Shown here in pieces: positions 53,142 through 62,287 of a stretch of 64,000 nucleotides of DNA. The stretch is from assembly GCA_902781455.1 (NCBI GenBank), contig CACZJF010000001.1, forward strand, positions 1-64,000, in the 5' to 3' direction. Each line of letters opens with the position of its first letter. Within the stretch, counting starts at the first letter, position 1. Under the pieces are notes generated by a model, which ran no database searches, had not been told where the DNA came from, and worked only from the letters and a program-made list of their open reading frames with translations. This DNA comes from an uncultured Lachnospiraceae bacterium. Its GTDB lineage: Bacteria; Bacillota; Clostridia; Lachnospirales; Lachnospiraceae. The position numbers and the translations under genes were made by a program.

Positions 53142-56135
53142 ATGGGTGACCTGATGAGACTGATTCCCTACAGACAGCTGCTTGACTGGTCTGTGAAGGA
53201 ATATGAGAAAAGCGGGAGCATCTTCGGCGTTTCGAAGATCCTGAAGAGAAGCAAGAAGCATTATCCGATTTTTAACGGAAAGATCAAAACCGTATTCGGC
53301 CCGGCTGCCGGTCCGAACACGCAGCTGGCACAGAACCTGGTTGCCTCCTATCTGGCAGGCTCTTCCTGGTTCGAGCTCAAGACCGTCCAGAAGATGGACG
53401 GCAGAGAGCTGGCCGCCTGTGTGCCGAAGCCCTGTATCATCGCGGCGGACGAATGCTACAACTGCGAGTGGTCGACAGAGCTGGAAGTCGGGCAGGCCTA
53501 CGAAGAATATGTGAAGGCATGGGTCCTGATCCACATTCTGGCGCAGGAACTGGAGCTGGGATGTCCGAACGCGATTGTCTTCAACATGTCTGTCGGGTAT
53601 GACCTCGATGGAATCAAGACGCCGAAGATCCAGAAGTTCCTCGATGATATGATTGAGGCAAAGGACAATCCTGTCTTCAAAGACTGCATCGAAGCTTCCC
53701 TGGAGGCGGTGGAGAAGGGAATCCTGAAGAAGGTCACGAAGGAAGATATCCTGAAGATTCCGTCTCAGATCTCCAACTCCGTCACGGAATCCACCCTGCA
53801 CGGATGTCCGCCGCAGGAGATTGAAGCGATCGCTTCCTACCTTTTGAAGGAGAAGCATCTGAATACCTACGTGAAGTGCAATCCTACCCTGCTGGGATAT
53901 GAGTTCGCGAGAAAGACACTGGATGGCCTGGGATTCGATTATATCGCCTTTGATGACCACCACTTCCTGACTGATCTGCAGTGGGAAGATGCCGTGCCGA
54001 TGTTTGAGCGCCTGATGGCACTTGGAGAGAGCCTGGGCCTGAGTGTCGGCGTCAAGCTGACCAATACCTTCCCGGTGGACGTGAAGGCGGGCGAGCTGCC
54101 GAGTGAAGAGATGTATATGTCCGGCCGCAGCCTCTATCCGCTGACGGTCCAGCTGGTGAGCAGAATCGCGAAACAGTTTGACGGGAAGCTCCGCATCTCC
54201 TATTCCGGTGGAGCGGACTACTTCAGTATCCGGGATCTGGTCACGGCAGGTGTCTGGCCTGTCACCATGGCGACAACCTTGCTTAAGCCGGGCGGGTACC
54301 AGAGACTGTACCAGATCGGTAAGCTCCTTGAGGATATTCCCGATGACGAATGGCAGGGAGTGGACGTGGAGAAGGTCAGCGCGCTGGCCGATGCAGCTTT
54401 GACCAGAAAACTGAACCGCAAGAGTGTCAAACCGCTTCCCTCCAGGAAGAAGGAGGAGAGCCTGCCGCTCATGGACTGCTTCGATGCGCCCTGTCAGAGC
54501 GGCTGCCCGATCCACCAGGATATTCCGGCCTACCTCCGCGCGATGGAGGAAGGAAAGTGCGAGGAGGCGCTGAAGATCATTCTGGAGAAGAACGCGCTTC
54601 CCTTTATCACCGGCACCATCTGTCCGCATACCTGCGGCGACAGATGCATGCGCAACCACTATGAAGACAGTGTTCATATCCGCGAGGTCAAGCTGATGGC
54701 CGCCAATCTGGCCGCCACTGCCGTAATCAAGTGGACGGACAGGCCGGCTGCGTCTTCCGACAGGAAGGTAGCCATCGTCGGCGGCGGACCTGCAGGACTT
54801 TCGGCAGCCGCTTTCCTGTCAAGAGCAGGCGCTGACGTTACCGTGTTTGAGAAACAGAACACGCTGGGCGGCGTCGTGCGTCTGGCAATTCCGTCTTTCA
54901 GAATCTCAGACGCGGCAATCAACAAGGACATCGAGCTGTGTGCCAGATATGGCGCGAAGTTCGTCACGGGCCGCGAGATCACGGATCTGGATGCGCTCAG
55001 GAAGGAGGGATACACGGATATCCTTCTTGCAGTCGGTGCCTGGAAGCACGGACGCAGCGCGCTCCAGTATGGAGAAGCGCTGGACGCGCTTGATTTCCTG
55101 ACAAAGGTCAAGAGAGATGCCGGTGCGGTGGATCTTGGCCGGAAGGTTGTCGTGATCGGCGGAGGCAACACCGCCATGGACGTTTCCCGCGCGGCGAAGC
55201 GTGTGAAGGGCGTTGAGCAGGTCAGCCTGGTATACCGCAGGACAAAGCGGTATATGCCTGCGGACGAGGAGGAACTGATGGAGGCCGTTGAAGACGGTGT
55301 CATCTTCAGGGAACTGCTCGCACCGGTCGGCTGGAAGGACGGAAAGCTCGAGTGCAGCGTCATGAAGCTGGGCGAGCCGGATGAAGGAGGACGCAGAAGT
55401 CCTGTGGATACCGGTGAGAAGGAATATATCGAGTGCGACAGTGTGATCACGGCAGTCGGTGAGAGAGTTGACTACAGCCTTCTGGAAGCAGCCGGCGCTT
55501 CCTTTGACGAGAAGGGCCGTCCTGTGACGGACGACAGCTGCATGTCCAGCATTCCGGGCCTGTATGTCATCGGAGACTGCAGGAGAGGCCCCGCTACGGT
55601 GGTGAAGGGAATCGCGGATGCGATTTCCGCGTCCAAAGCCATCGCCGGCGCAGTCTTTGACACCTATGAGAAGGAGAACGGTGCCGACGACCTTGCAAGA
55701 TGCAAGGAAAAGAAGGGCGTGCTGTGCGACACGTGCGGTGATCTTCCCGAGAAGCGCTGCCTTGGCTGCGCGACGGTGTGCGAGGTCTGTACGGACGTAT
55801 GTCCGAACCGCGCGAATATCGCGATCAGTGTCCCGGGTCTTGAGAAAGAGCAGATCCTCCATGTGGACGGCATGTGCAATGAATGCGGTAACTGTGCGGT
55901 ATTCTGCCCGTATTCCGGAAGGCCGTACCGGGATAAGCTGACGCTGTTCTGGAATGAAGAGGATATGGACAATTCGGAGAATACCGGATTCCTAGTCCTG
56001 GAAGGAACCAAAGTCAGACTGCGTTTCGCGGACAAGATACAGGAGGTCGATGTGCAGGATGCCGGCTGCGGATTGTATGAACCGCTCCGCCTTCTGATTC
56101 TGACAGTGATCCGTGACTACAGCTGGCTGATCTGA
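53142..56135 (+). CDS. ygfK: YgfK-type selenate-reductase-like flavin/iron-sulfur oxidoreductase
   Basis: A 997-residue multidomain redox protein. The N-terminal half is dihydroorotate-dehydrogenase-like. A cysteine-rich linker with two clusters (CQSGCPIHQDIP, CPHTCGDRC) follows. The pyridine-nucleotide oxidoreductase part has the FAD motif GGGPAGLSAAAFL and the NAD(P)H motif GGGNTAMDVSRAA. The C-terminal ferredoxin-like domain has CNECGNCAVFCPYSG. GGAAGGAGG lies before ATG 53142. It probably carries electrons to or from the molybdenum enzyme encoded next. YgfK was once linked to selenate reduction, but the context here points to purine catabolism. Confidence 0.93.
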   Translation: MGDLMRLIPYRQLLDWSVKEYEKSGSIFGVSKILKRSKKHYPIFNGKIKTVFGPAAGPNTQLAQNLVASYLAGSSWFELKTVQKMDGRELAACVPKPCIIAADECYNCEWSTELEVGQAYEEYVKAWVLIHILAQELELGCPNAIVFNMSVGYDLDGIKTPKIQKFLDDMIEAKDNPVFKDCIEASLEAVEKGILKKVTKEDILKIPSQISNSVTESTLHGCPPQEIEAIASYLLKEKHLNTYVKCNPTLLGYEFARKTLDGLGFDYIAFDDHHFLTDLQWEDAVPMFERLMALGESLGLSVGVKLTNTFPVDVKAGELPSEEMYMSGRSLYPLTVQLVSRIAKQFDGKLRISYSGGADYFSIRDLVTAGVWPVTMATTLLKPGGYQRLYQIGKLLEDIPDDEWQGVDVEKVSALADAALTRKLNRKSVKPLPSRKKEESLPLMDCFDAPCQSGCPIHQDIPAYLRAMEEGKCEEALKIILEKNALPFITGTICPHTCGDRCMRNHYEDSVHIREVKLMAANLAATAVIKWTDRPAASSDRKVAIVGGGPAGLSAAAFLSRAGADVTVFEKQNTLGGVVRLAIPSFRISDAAINKDIELCARYGAKFVTGREITDLDALRKEGYTDILLAVGAWKHGRSALQYGEALDALDFLTKVKRDAGAVDLGRKVVVIGGGNTAMDVSRAAKRVKGVEQVSLVYRRTKRYMPADEEELMEAVEDGVIFRELLAPVGWKDGKLECSVMKLGEPDEGGRRSPVDTGEKEYIECDSVITAVGERVDYSLLEAAGASFDEKGRPVTDDSCMSSIPGLYVIGDCRRGPATVVKGIADAISASKAIAGAVFDTYEKENGADDLARCKEKKGVLCDTCGDLPEKRCLGCATVCEVCTDVCPNRANIAISVPGLEKEQILHVDGMCNECGNCAVFCPYSGRPYRDKLTLFWNEEDMDNSENTGFLVLEGTKVRLRFADKIQEVDVQDAGCGLYEPLRLLILTVIRDYSWLI

Positions 56136-56157
56136 CACCGGGAGTCGGATTCCGGCT

Positions 56158-56220
56158 GATCCGGCCGGACCTGGTTATGGTGATCCGGCCGGGCTTCATG
56201 ATGGCGATCCGGCTCAAGAC
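56158..56220. repeat. 24 bp imperfect tandem repeat after ygfK
   Basis: GATCCGGC recurs at 56158, 56182 and 56206 with a 24 bp step, the first two extended to GATCCGGCCGG. It fills the start of the gap between ygfK and xdh. Confidence 0.65.
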
Positions 56221-56253
56221 GGAAGGATGCATGCCGCATACAGGTTTGCTTTC

Positions 56254-56285
56254 CCCATCGGTGCGACTGCACCGATGGGTTTGTT
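56254..56285 (+). terminator. Intrinsic terminator or attenuator between ygfK and xdh
   Basis: CCCATCGGTGC pairs perfectly with GCACCGATGGG around GACT, followed by TTTGTT. The xdh ribosome binding site (GGGG) begins just after it, so it would also sit close to the start of translation. Confidence 0.75.
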
Positions 56286-56295
56286 GGGGTAAAGG

Positions 56296-59200
56296 ATGAG
56301 TGAGATTTATACATTTACAGTGAACGGACAGACCGTAAGCACACAAGAGGATAAGTCCATGCTTCGCTTTCTGCGGGATGACCTGAAGCTGTATTCCGTC
56401 AAGGATGGCTGTTCAGAAGGTGCGTGCGGAGCCTGTACGATTATCGCGGATGGAAAGACCGTCCGTGCCTGCGTGCTGAAGACTTCAAAGGCGGCAGGGA
56501 AGGAGATTCTCACGGTGGAAGGCCTGTCCCTGGAAGAGAAGGAAGCCTTTGTATACGCTTTTGGCGCCAAAGGAGCCGTACAGTGCGGTTTCTGCATCCC
56601 GGGCATGGTGATGAGTGCCAGGGCGCTTCTTAACAGCAATCCGGATCCTTCCGACGAGGAAATCAAGGCTGCCCTGAAGGGCAATATCTGCCGCTGTACC
56701 GGGTATGTCAAGATTATAGAAGCAATCCGTCTGGTGGGTGCTGTTCTCAGAGGAGAGGAACAGATCGACCGCAGTCTGGAAGAAGGAAAGGACTATGGCG
56801 TCGGCGCGAGAGCATTTCGTGTGGACGTAAGGAGGAAAACGCTGGGATACGGGAAGTATCCGGACGATATCGGCCCGGAGTTTTTCGTTCCGGAATACAG
56901 CGCCCGGGCGCTGGAGATTGAGAAGCAGCTGTCTGCGGCAGGACCGGACGGTGCCATGGCTGCGTATGCTGCGCGCTATGATGAGGAGCACCACCTCCTG
57001 GCCGGATCTTCCCTGTGCAGGATTGACGACCCCGGGTGCCGCTGGTGTGTGATCGTTCCGGCTGACATGCCGCCGATGGCTTACTGCGGGGCGGTGCGGT
57101 CCGCGTATGCCAGGGCAAGGGTTTTGAAGATTGACGCATCGGCTGCGGAGGCGATGCCGGGTGTCCTGGGTGTGCTGACCGCAAAGGACGTGCCGGTCAA
57201 CAAGGTCGGCCATATCATCAACGACTGGGATGTCATGATCGCAGAAGGTGATATCACGCGGATGTACGGGGACGCGATCTGTCTGGTTGTGGCGGAGTCC
57301 GCCTATATCCTGGATCAGGCCAGGAAGCTTGTCAAAATTGAATATGAGCCGCTGAAGAGCGTGAACAGTCCGCAGGAGGCCGCCATGCCTGACGCGCCGA
57401 AGATTCACCCGGAGCTGGACATTGAGGGAAATCTCTGTGCATCCAGGCATATTGTCAGAGGCAATCCGGCACAGGCACTGGCTCGTTCGAAATATGTTGT
57501 CACGGAAGAATTTGAGACGCCGTTCACGGAACATGCCTTCCTGGAACCGGAATGCGCGGTTTCCTATCCGTATCAGGACGGGATCAGAATCCTTTCCACA
57601 GACCAGGGTGCCTATGCCACCAGAGCCGAGGTGGCGCATATGTTTGGCTGGGAGAAGGAACGGGTCGTGGTCGAGAATCAGCTGATCGGCGGCGGATTCG
57701 GCGGGAAGGAAGACGTTACAACCCAGCACATCAGCGCGCTGGCAGCCTGGATCTTCCGGCGGCCGGTCAAGGCAAAGTTTACAAGGCAGGAATCCATCAG
57801 CTTCCATCCGAAGCGCCACCCCATGAAGGGCACCTTTACGGTCGGGTGTGATGAGAACGGAATCCTGCAGGGACTGGACTGTGAGTTCACATTTGACACC
57901 GGCGCGTACGCCTCTTTGTGCCTTCCGGTGCTTGAGCGGGCCTGCACGCACGCGGTTGGTCCTTACTGCTATGAGAATACGGATATCAGAGGATACGGCT
58001 ACTATACCAACAATCCGCCCGCAGGTGCGTTCCGCGGGTTTGGCGTATGCCAGACGGAATTCGCGCTAGAGTCCGTGCTGAACAGGCTGGCAAACCTGGC
58101 CGGCATCTCGCCCTGGGAGATTCGCTACCGCAACGCGATCGAGCCGGGCAGGGTGCTTCCAAACGGGCAGATCGCGGATGTGTCCACCGCCCTGAAGGAA
58201 GCGCTGGAGGCGGTGAAGCCATATTATGACGCCCATCCGGGCAGGGCAGGAATCGCCTGCGCCATGAAGAATTCAGGCGTCGGCGTCGGCCTTCCGGATG
58301 ACGGCAATGCAACGCTCAGGGTAGAGAACGGGATTCTGGTGATCTATACCTGCGCGTCTGATATCGGACAGGGCGGATATACGGTTTTCTGCCAGGATGC
58401 CGCTGAGGCGACCGGGCTGTCAAAGACCCACATCCGCATGGGAATCAGCAGCACCGAAAATGCGCCTGATTCCGGCACCACCTCCGGATCCAGGCAGACC
58501 CTGGTGACCGGCGAGGCAGTCAGAGGCGCTGCATTCCTGGTCAGAGACGCGATGACGGCAGCGCAGGCAGCAGCTGAGAAACTGCGGGAGGAAGGAACCG
58601 GTGCAGACCAGGCAGGGCCGGACAGACTGCGCAGCCTGATCCTGGAGAATCTGAGGAACTCGCCGGCCTGCATGGCACCGAGGAAGGCAGGCAATCACGC
58701 GGCGTCATACGGAACCGGACTGGAGTTCGCGCCGGGAACGGATCCTGGACCCTATGTCAGTCCCAATATGACAGTCGGGGAAGACGGAAGCGTCACCGGA
58801 GAGGGCTCCGGACTGAACCAGGGAACCTACGGGAGGAAGGGGACCCAGACATGGATCCACGGCGCGCCAGTGGAGGATCCTGCTGCCGTGTTAAAGCTGC
58901 TCGAAGGTATGAGTTTCTCCTACCGGTACTTTGAGCCGACCGACAAACTCGGAGCCGATGTTCCAAATCCGAAGAGCCACATTGCCTATGGGTACGCAGC
59001 CTGCTGCGCGATCCTGGACGATGAGGGAAAGGTGACCGATATCTATTCCGCTTATGACGCGGGCAAGGTTGTGAACCCGGTTTCCATCCAGGGCCAGATC
59101 GAAGGCGGCGTGCTGATGGGCATGGGATATGCCTGCACGGAGGATTTCCCGCTTCAGGATGGAAAGCCGCTTGCAAAGTACGGCAGGCTTGGCCTTCTGC

Positions 59201-59394
59201 GCGCGCCGCAGATCCCGGATATACACGCGATCTATGTGGAGAAGGACGAACTGAACGGCGTATCCTACGGCAGCAAAGGAATCGGGGAGATCACGACCAT
59301 CCCTGCGGCTCCGGCCATCGCCGGTGCCTATTATGCGTATGACGGAGTGCTGAGAAACAAGCTGCCGATGGAACATACTTATTACAGAAAGTAG
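56296..59394 (+). CDS. xdhD: Selenium-type xanthine dehydrogenase, [2Fe-2S] and molybdenum domains fused
   Basis: A 1032-residue molybdenum hydroxylase for purines. The N-terminal 2Fe-2S part has Cys39, 44, 47 and 59 (first cluster) and Cys97, 100, 132 and 134 (second cluster). The rest is the molybdopterin region (GGGFGGKED, AFRGFGVCQTE, QGQIEGGVLMGMG, GSKGIGE). There is no FAD domain between them, so an outside flavoprotein, probably YgfK, must exchange electrons. The family is annotated as selenium-dependent; the selenium is a labile ligand of the Mo centre, not selenocysteine. The start at ATG 56296 follows GGGG by 6 nt. Confidence 0.92.
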   Translation: MSEIYTFTVNGQTVSTQEDKSMLRFLRDDLKLYSVKDGCSEGACGACTIIADGKTVRACVLKTSKAAGKEILTVEGLSLEEKEAFVYAFGAKGAVQCGFCIPGMVMSARALLNSNPDPSDEEIKAALKGNICRCTGYVKIIEAIRLVGAVLRGEEQIDRSLEEGKDYGVGARAFRVDVRRKTLGYGKYPDDIGPEFFVPEYSARALEIEKQLSAAGPDGAMAAYAARYDEEHHLLAGSSLCRIDDPGCRWCVIVPADMPPMAYCGAVRSAYARARVLKIDASAAEAMPGVLGVLTAKDVPVNKVGHIINDWDVMIAEGDITRMYGDAICLVVAESAYILDQARKLVKIEYEPLKSVNSPQEAAMPDAPKIHPELDIEGNLCASRHIVRGNPAQALARSKYVVTEEFETPFTEHAFLEPECAVSYPYQDGIRILSTDQGAYATRAEVAHMFGWEKERVVVENQLIGGGFGGKEDVTTQHISALAAWIFRRPVKAKFTRQESISFHPKRHPMKGTFTVGCDENGILQGLDCEFTFDTGAYASLCLPVLERACTHAVGPYCYENTDIRGYGYYTNNPPAGAFRGFGVCQTEFALESVLNRLANLAGISPWEIRYRNAIEPGRVLPNGQIADVSTALKEALEAVKPYYDAHPGRAGIACAMKNSGVGVGLPDDGNATLRVENGILVIYTCASDIGQGGYTVFCQDAAEATGLSKTHIRMGISSTENAPDSGTTSGSRQTLVTGEAVRGAAFLVRDAMTAAQAAAEKLREEGTGADQAGPDRLRSLILENLRNSPACMAPRKAGNHAASYGTGLEFAPGTDPGPYVSPNMTVGEDGSVTGEGSGLNQGTYGRKGTQTWIHGAPVEDPAAVLKLLEGMSFSYRYFEPTDKLGADVPNPKSHIAYGYAACCAILDDEGKVTDIYSAYDAGKVVNPVSIQGQIEGGVLMGMGYACTEDFPLQDGKPLAKYGRLGLLRAPQIPDIHAIYVEKDELNGVSYGSKGIGEITTIPAAPAIAGAYYAYDGVLRNKLPMEHTYYRK

Positions 59395-59395
59395 A

Positions 59396-59423
59396 TTGAC
59401 TAAATGAAACAACATGCTATGAT
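59396..59423 (+). promoter_or_regulatory. Internal promoter before ygeX
   Basis: TTGACT (59396-59401), a 16 bp spacer with TG at 59415-59416 (extended -10) and TATGAT (59418-59423). It starts one base after the xdh stop codon. The ygeX-to-arcC part could thus be expressed on its own. Confidence 0.75.
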
Positions 59424-59501
59424 GAAATCACAGTGATCTAACAAAAAGTTTGGCAGCAAAACATTGTTTGAGCAGACAAAAGATCTAAGGAGCGTTGAGT
59501 G

Positions 59502-60722
59502 ATGAATGATTTGGAATTAAGCTGGGTAATCAACCGGATGCCGAAGTCGGACGACAGGTATCTTGAGATCATGTCTCTGGAGAATGTGGAGAAGGCGCGC
59601 CAGTTCCACAAGAGCTTTCCGCAGTACAGCATCACGGCAATGGCGAACCTGAAAAAGATGGCGGATTATCTGGGTCTTGGCGGCATCTATGTCAAGGATG
59701 AAAGGTTCCGCTTCGGCCTGAACGCGTTCAAGGTCCTGGGGGCTTCCTTCGCGATGGGCCGCTACATTGCCCATGAGATGGGAGAGCATGTCACAGATAT
59801 CACCTACGATGATCTGACCAGTCCGGAGCTGAAGGAAACCTTCGGAACAGCGACCTTTTTTACCGCGACGGACGGCAATCACGGAAGAGGCGTTGCCTGG
59901 GCTGCGAGAAGGCTGCATCAGAAGGCAGTCGTCCATATGCCGAAGGGATCAGCTAAGTCCAGGTTCGACAATATTGCAAAGGAAAAAGCGACGGTCACAA
60001 TCGAGGACCTGAACTATGATGACTGCGTACGTCTCGCGGCAAAGGAGGCTGCTGAGACAGAGCATGGTGTTGTGATTCAGGATACAGCGTGGGAGGGCTA
60101 TGAGGACATTCCCTCCTGGATCATGCAGGGCTACGGGACGATTTCCCATGAGGCGGCCGAGCAGCTGAGAGAACTCGAGGTGAACCGTCCTACGCATATC
60201 TTCATACAGGCAGGCGTCGGATCCTTTGCCTCTTCGGTGGTGGGGTATTTCACGAATCTGTTCCCGGATCATCCGCCGAAGTTTGTGATTGTGGAGCCGA
60301 AGACGGCTGCATGTCTGTATAAGGGTGCAAAACTCGGAACAGGGGAACCGCAGATCGTGAAGGGAGACCTGAAGACCATCATGGCGGGACTTGCCTGCGG
60401 AGAGCCGAATGTGCTTGGCTGGGATATCCTCAGGAATCATGCGACTGCGTTCATCGCCGCCAAGGACTGGGTGGCGGCCAAGGGCATGCGGATGCTTGCC
60501 GTGCCTGTCATGGGTGATCCGGCTGTCATTTCCGGAGAATCCGGCGCGGCCACCATGGGTGCCCTCGGGCAGATCATGATGAATGAAGATATGTGGGAAC
60601 TCAGAGAACTGCTGGGCCTGAACAAGGAGTCCAAAGTTCTGTTGTTTTCAACGGAAGGCAATACCGATCCGGAAGGCTTCCTTAGGGTTGTCTGGGACGG
60701 AGCGTTTGGAATCGGGGAATAA
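59502..60722 (+). CDS. ygeX: Diaminopropionate ammonia-lyase
   Basis: A 406-residue PLP enzyme that splits 2,3-diaminopropionate into pyruvate and two ammonia. The PLP lysine is in RFGLNAFKVLG (about residue 76). GNHGRGVAWAA binds the substrate, and a GVGSFA loop holds the phosphate. AAGGAG lies 9 nt before ATG 59502, which is preferred to GTG 59499. In purine degraders it forms the pyruvate end of the pathway. Confidence 0.95.
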   Translation: MNDLELSWVINRMPKSDDRYLEIMSLENVEKARQFHKSFPQYSITAMANLKKMADYLGLGGIYVKDERFRFGLNAFKVLGASFAMGRYIAHEMGEHVTDITYDDLTSPELKETFGTATFFTATDGNHGRGVAWAARRLHQKAVVHMPKGSAKSRFDNIAKEKATVTIEDLNYDDCVRLAAKEAAETEHGVVIQDTAWEGYEDIPSWIMQGYGTISHEAAEQLRELEVNRPTHIFIQAGVGSFASSVVGYFTNLFPDHPPKFVIVEPKTAACLYKGAKLGTGEPQIVKGDLKTIMAGLACGEPNVLGWDILRNHATAFIAAKDWVAAKGMRMLAVPVMGDPAVISGESGAATMGALGQIMMNEDMWELRELLGLNKESKVLLFSTEGNTDPEGFLRVVWDGAFGIGE

Positions 60723-60822
60723 CCGCTCAGCGCCCGGGCGGCGCTGGGAGCAGAGAATCTGTCACACGAAGCTGTAACGATTCACGTCACATTTACACAT
60801 CTATTCTGTAAGGAGGAATGGC

Positions 60823-62217
60823 ATGGAACTTGATTATGGGAAGATCAAAGAGGCTGCAGAGGGCTATAAGAAGGAGATGTCCGCATTTCTGCGCGCGATG
60901 ATTTCACACCCGAGCGAGAGCTGCGAGGAAAAAGACGTCGTCATGTGCATCAAGGAGGAGATGGAGAAGGTCGGCTTTGACAAGGTTGAGATCGACGGAC
61001 TCGGAAATGTGATCGGCTGGGCCGGCAAGAACGGCGACATCGGGGATGACAAGAAGATCATCGCCATTGACGGACATATTGACACGGTCGGAATCGGAAA
61101 CCGTGAGAACTGGACCGCGGATCCCTATGAAGGATGGGAAGATGACGACGTGATCTACGGGCGCGGCGGCTCAGACCAGGAAGGCGGAACGGCGTCCGCC
61201 GTCTATGCCGTGAAGATCATGAAGGAAATGGACCTGATTCCGGAAGGATATAAGATCATGGTCGTCGGCTCCGTCATGGAAGAGGACTGCGACGGACTGT
61301 GCTGGCAGTATATCGTCAACAAGGACAAGATCCGTCCGGAGTTTGTCATTTCCACAGAACCGACAGACGGCGGAATCTACCGCGGCCACAGAGGGCGTAT
61401 GGAGATCCGTGTCGATGTGCACGGTGTGTCCTGCCACGGCAGCGCGCCGGAGCGCGGGGACAATGCCATCTACAAGATGGCGGACATCATCCGTGATGTA
61501 CGCGCCCTGAACAACAACGGGTGTACAGAATCAACCGAGATCAAGGGACTGGTGAAGATGCTTGATCCGAAGTTCAATCCGGACCACTATGAGGATGCCA
61601 GATTCCTGGGAAGAGGAACCTGCACCGTCTCGCAGATCTTCTATACCTCCCCGAGCCGCTGCGCAGTCGCTGACTCCTGCGCGATCTCCATCGACCGCCG
61701 CATGACTGCGGGAGAGACCTGGGACAGCTGCCTGAAGGAGATCGAGGATCTTCCGTCCGTGAAGAAGTATGGCGATGACGTGAAGGTCTCCATGTACATG
61801 TACGCGCGTCCGGCATGGACCGGTGAGGTCTATGAGACGGAAGCCTACTTCCCGACCTGGATCAATAAAGAGACTGCGGCGCATGTCAGATGCCTGACAG
61901 AAGCCCATAAGGCACTGTACGGTGAGAAGAGAATGGGTCCGGACAGCCAGAAGGCACTCCGCGACCGTCCGCTGATCGACAAGTGGACCTTCTCCACCAA
62001 TGGTGTCGCCATCCAGGGCCGCTATGAAATTCCGTGTGTCGGATTCGGACCGGGCGCCGAAAGCCAGGCCCACGCACCGAACGAGATTACCTGGAAGCAG
62101 GATCTGGTGCGCGTCTGCGCAGTCCTGACCGCCGCGATCCCGATCTATACGACACTGGAAAAGACAGATGATGTGACGGTGTTCCGCGCCGGCAAGACCA
62201 ACAACGAGATCTTATGA
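60823..62217 (+). CDS. ygeY: YgeY-type M20 metallohydrolase
   Basis: A 464-residue M20 peptidase/deacylase. The metal ligands are in DGHIDTVG and [11 protein letters not shown], and the catalytic Glu region is VMEEDCDG. A dimerisation insert follows ([24 protein letters not shown]). AAGGAGG precedes the ATG by about 6 nt. Placed between ygeX and ygeW, it likely frees the diaminopropionate-type intermediate by cutting an N-acyl or ureido bond. The precise substrate is not shown by sequence. Confidence 0.93.
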   Translation: MELDYGKIKEAAEGYKKEMSAFLRAMISHPSESCEEKDVVMCIKEEMEKVGFDKVEIDGLGNVIGWAGKNGDIGDDKKIIAIDGHIDTVGIGNRENWTADPYEGWEDDDVIYGRGGSDQEGGTASAVYAVKIMKEMDLIPEGYKIMVVGSVMEEDCDGLCWQYIVNKDKIRPEFVISTEPTDGGIYRGHRGRMEIRVDVHGVSCHGSAPERGDNAIYKMADIIRDVRALNNNGCTESTEIKGLVKMLDPKFNPDHYEDARFLGRGTCTVSQIFYTSPSRCAVADSCAISIDRRMTAGETWDSCLKEIEDLPSVKKYGDDVKVSMYMYARPAWTGEVYETEAYFPTWINKETAAHVRCLTEAHKALYGEKRMGPDSQKALRDRPLIDKWTFSTNGVAIQGRYEIPCVGFGPGAESQAHAPNEITWKQDLVRVCAVLTAAIPIYTTLEKTDDVTVFRAGKTNNEIL

Positions 62218-62287
62218 TGACAACACTGCAAACCGCGAACGGTTTCCGGTGACGGAATCATATTATGAAAAAGAAAGGAATAAAGGA

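Noticed and set aside
56158..56220. Short minus-strand peptide frame in the ygfK-xdh gap
   Set aside because: Its open frame is produced by the 24 bp repeat (a multiple of three). No ribosome binding site or homology.
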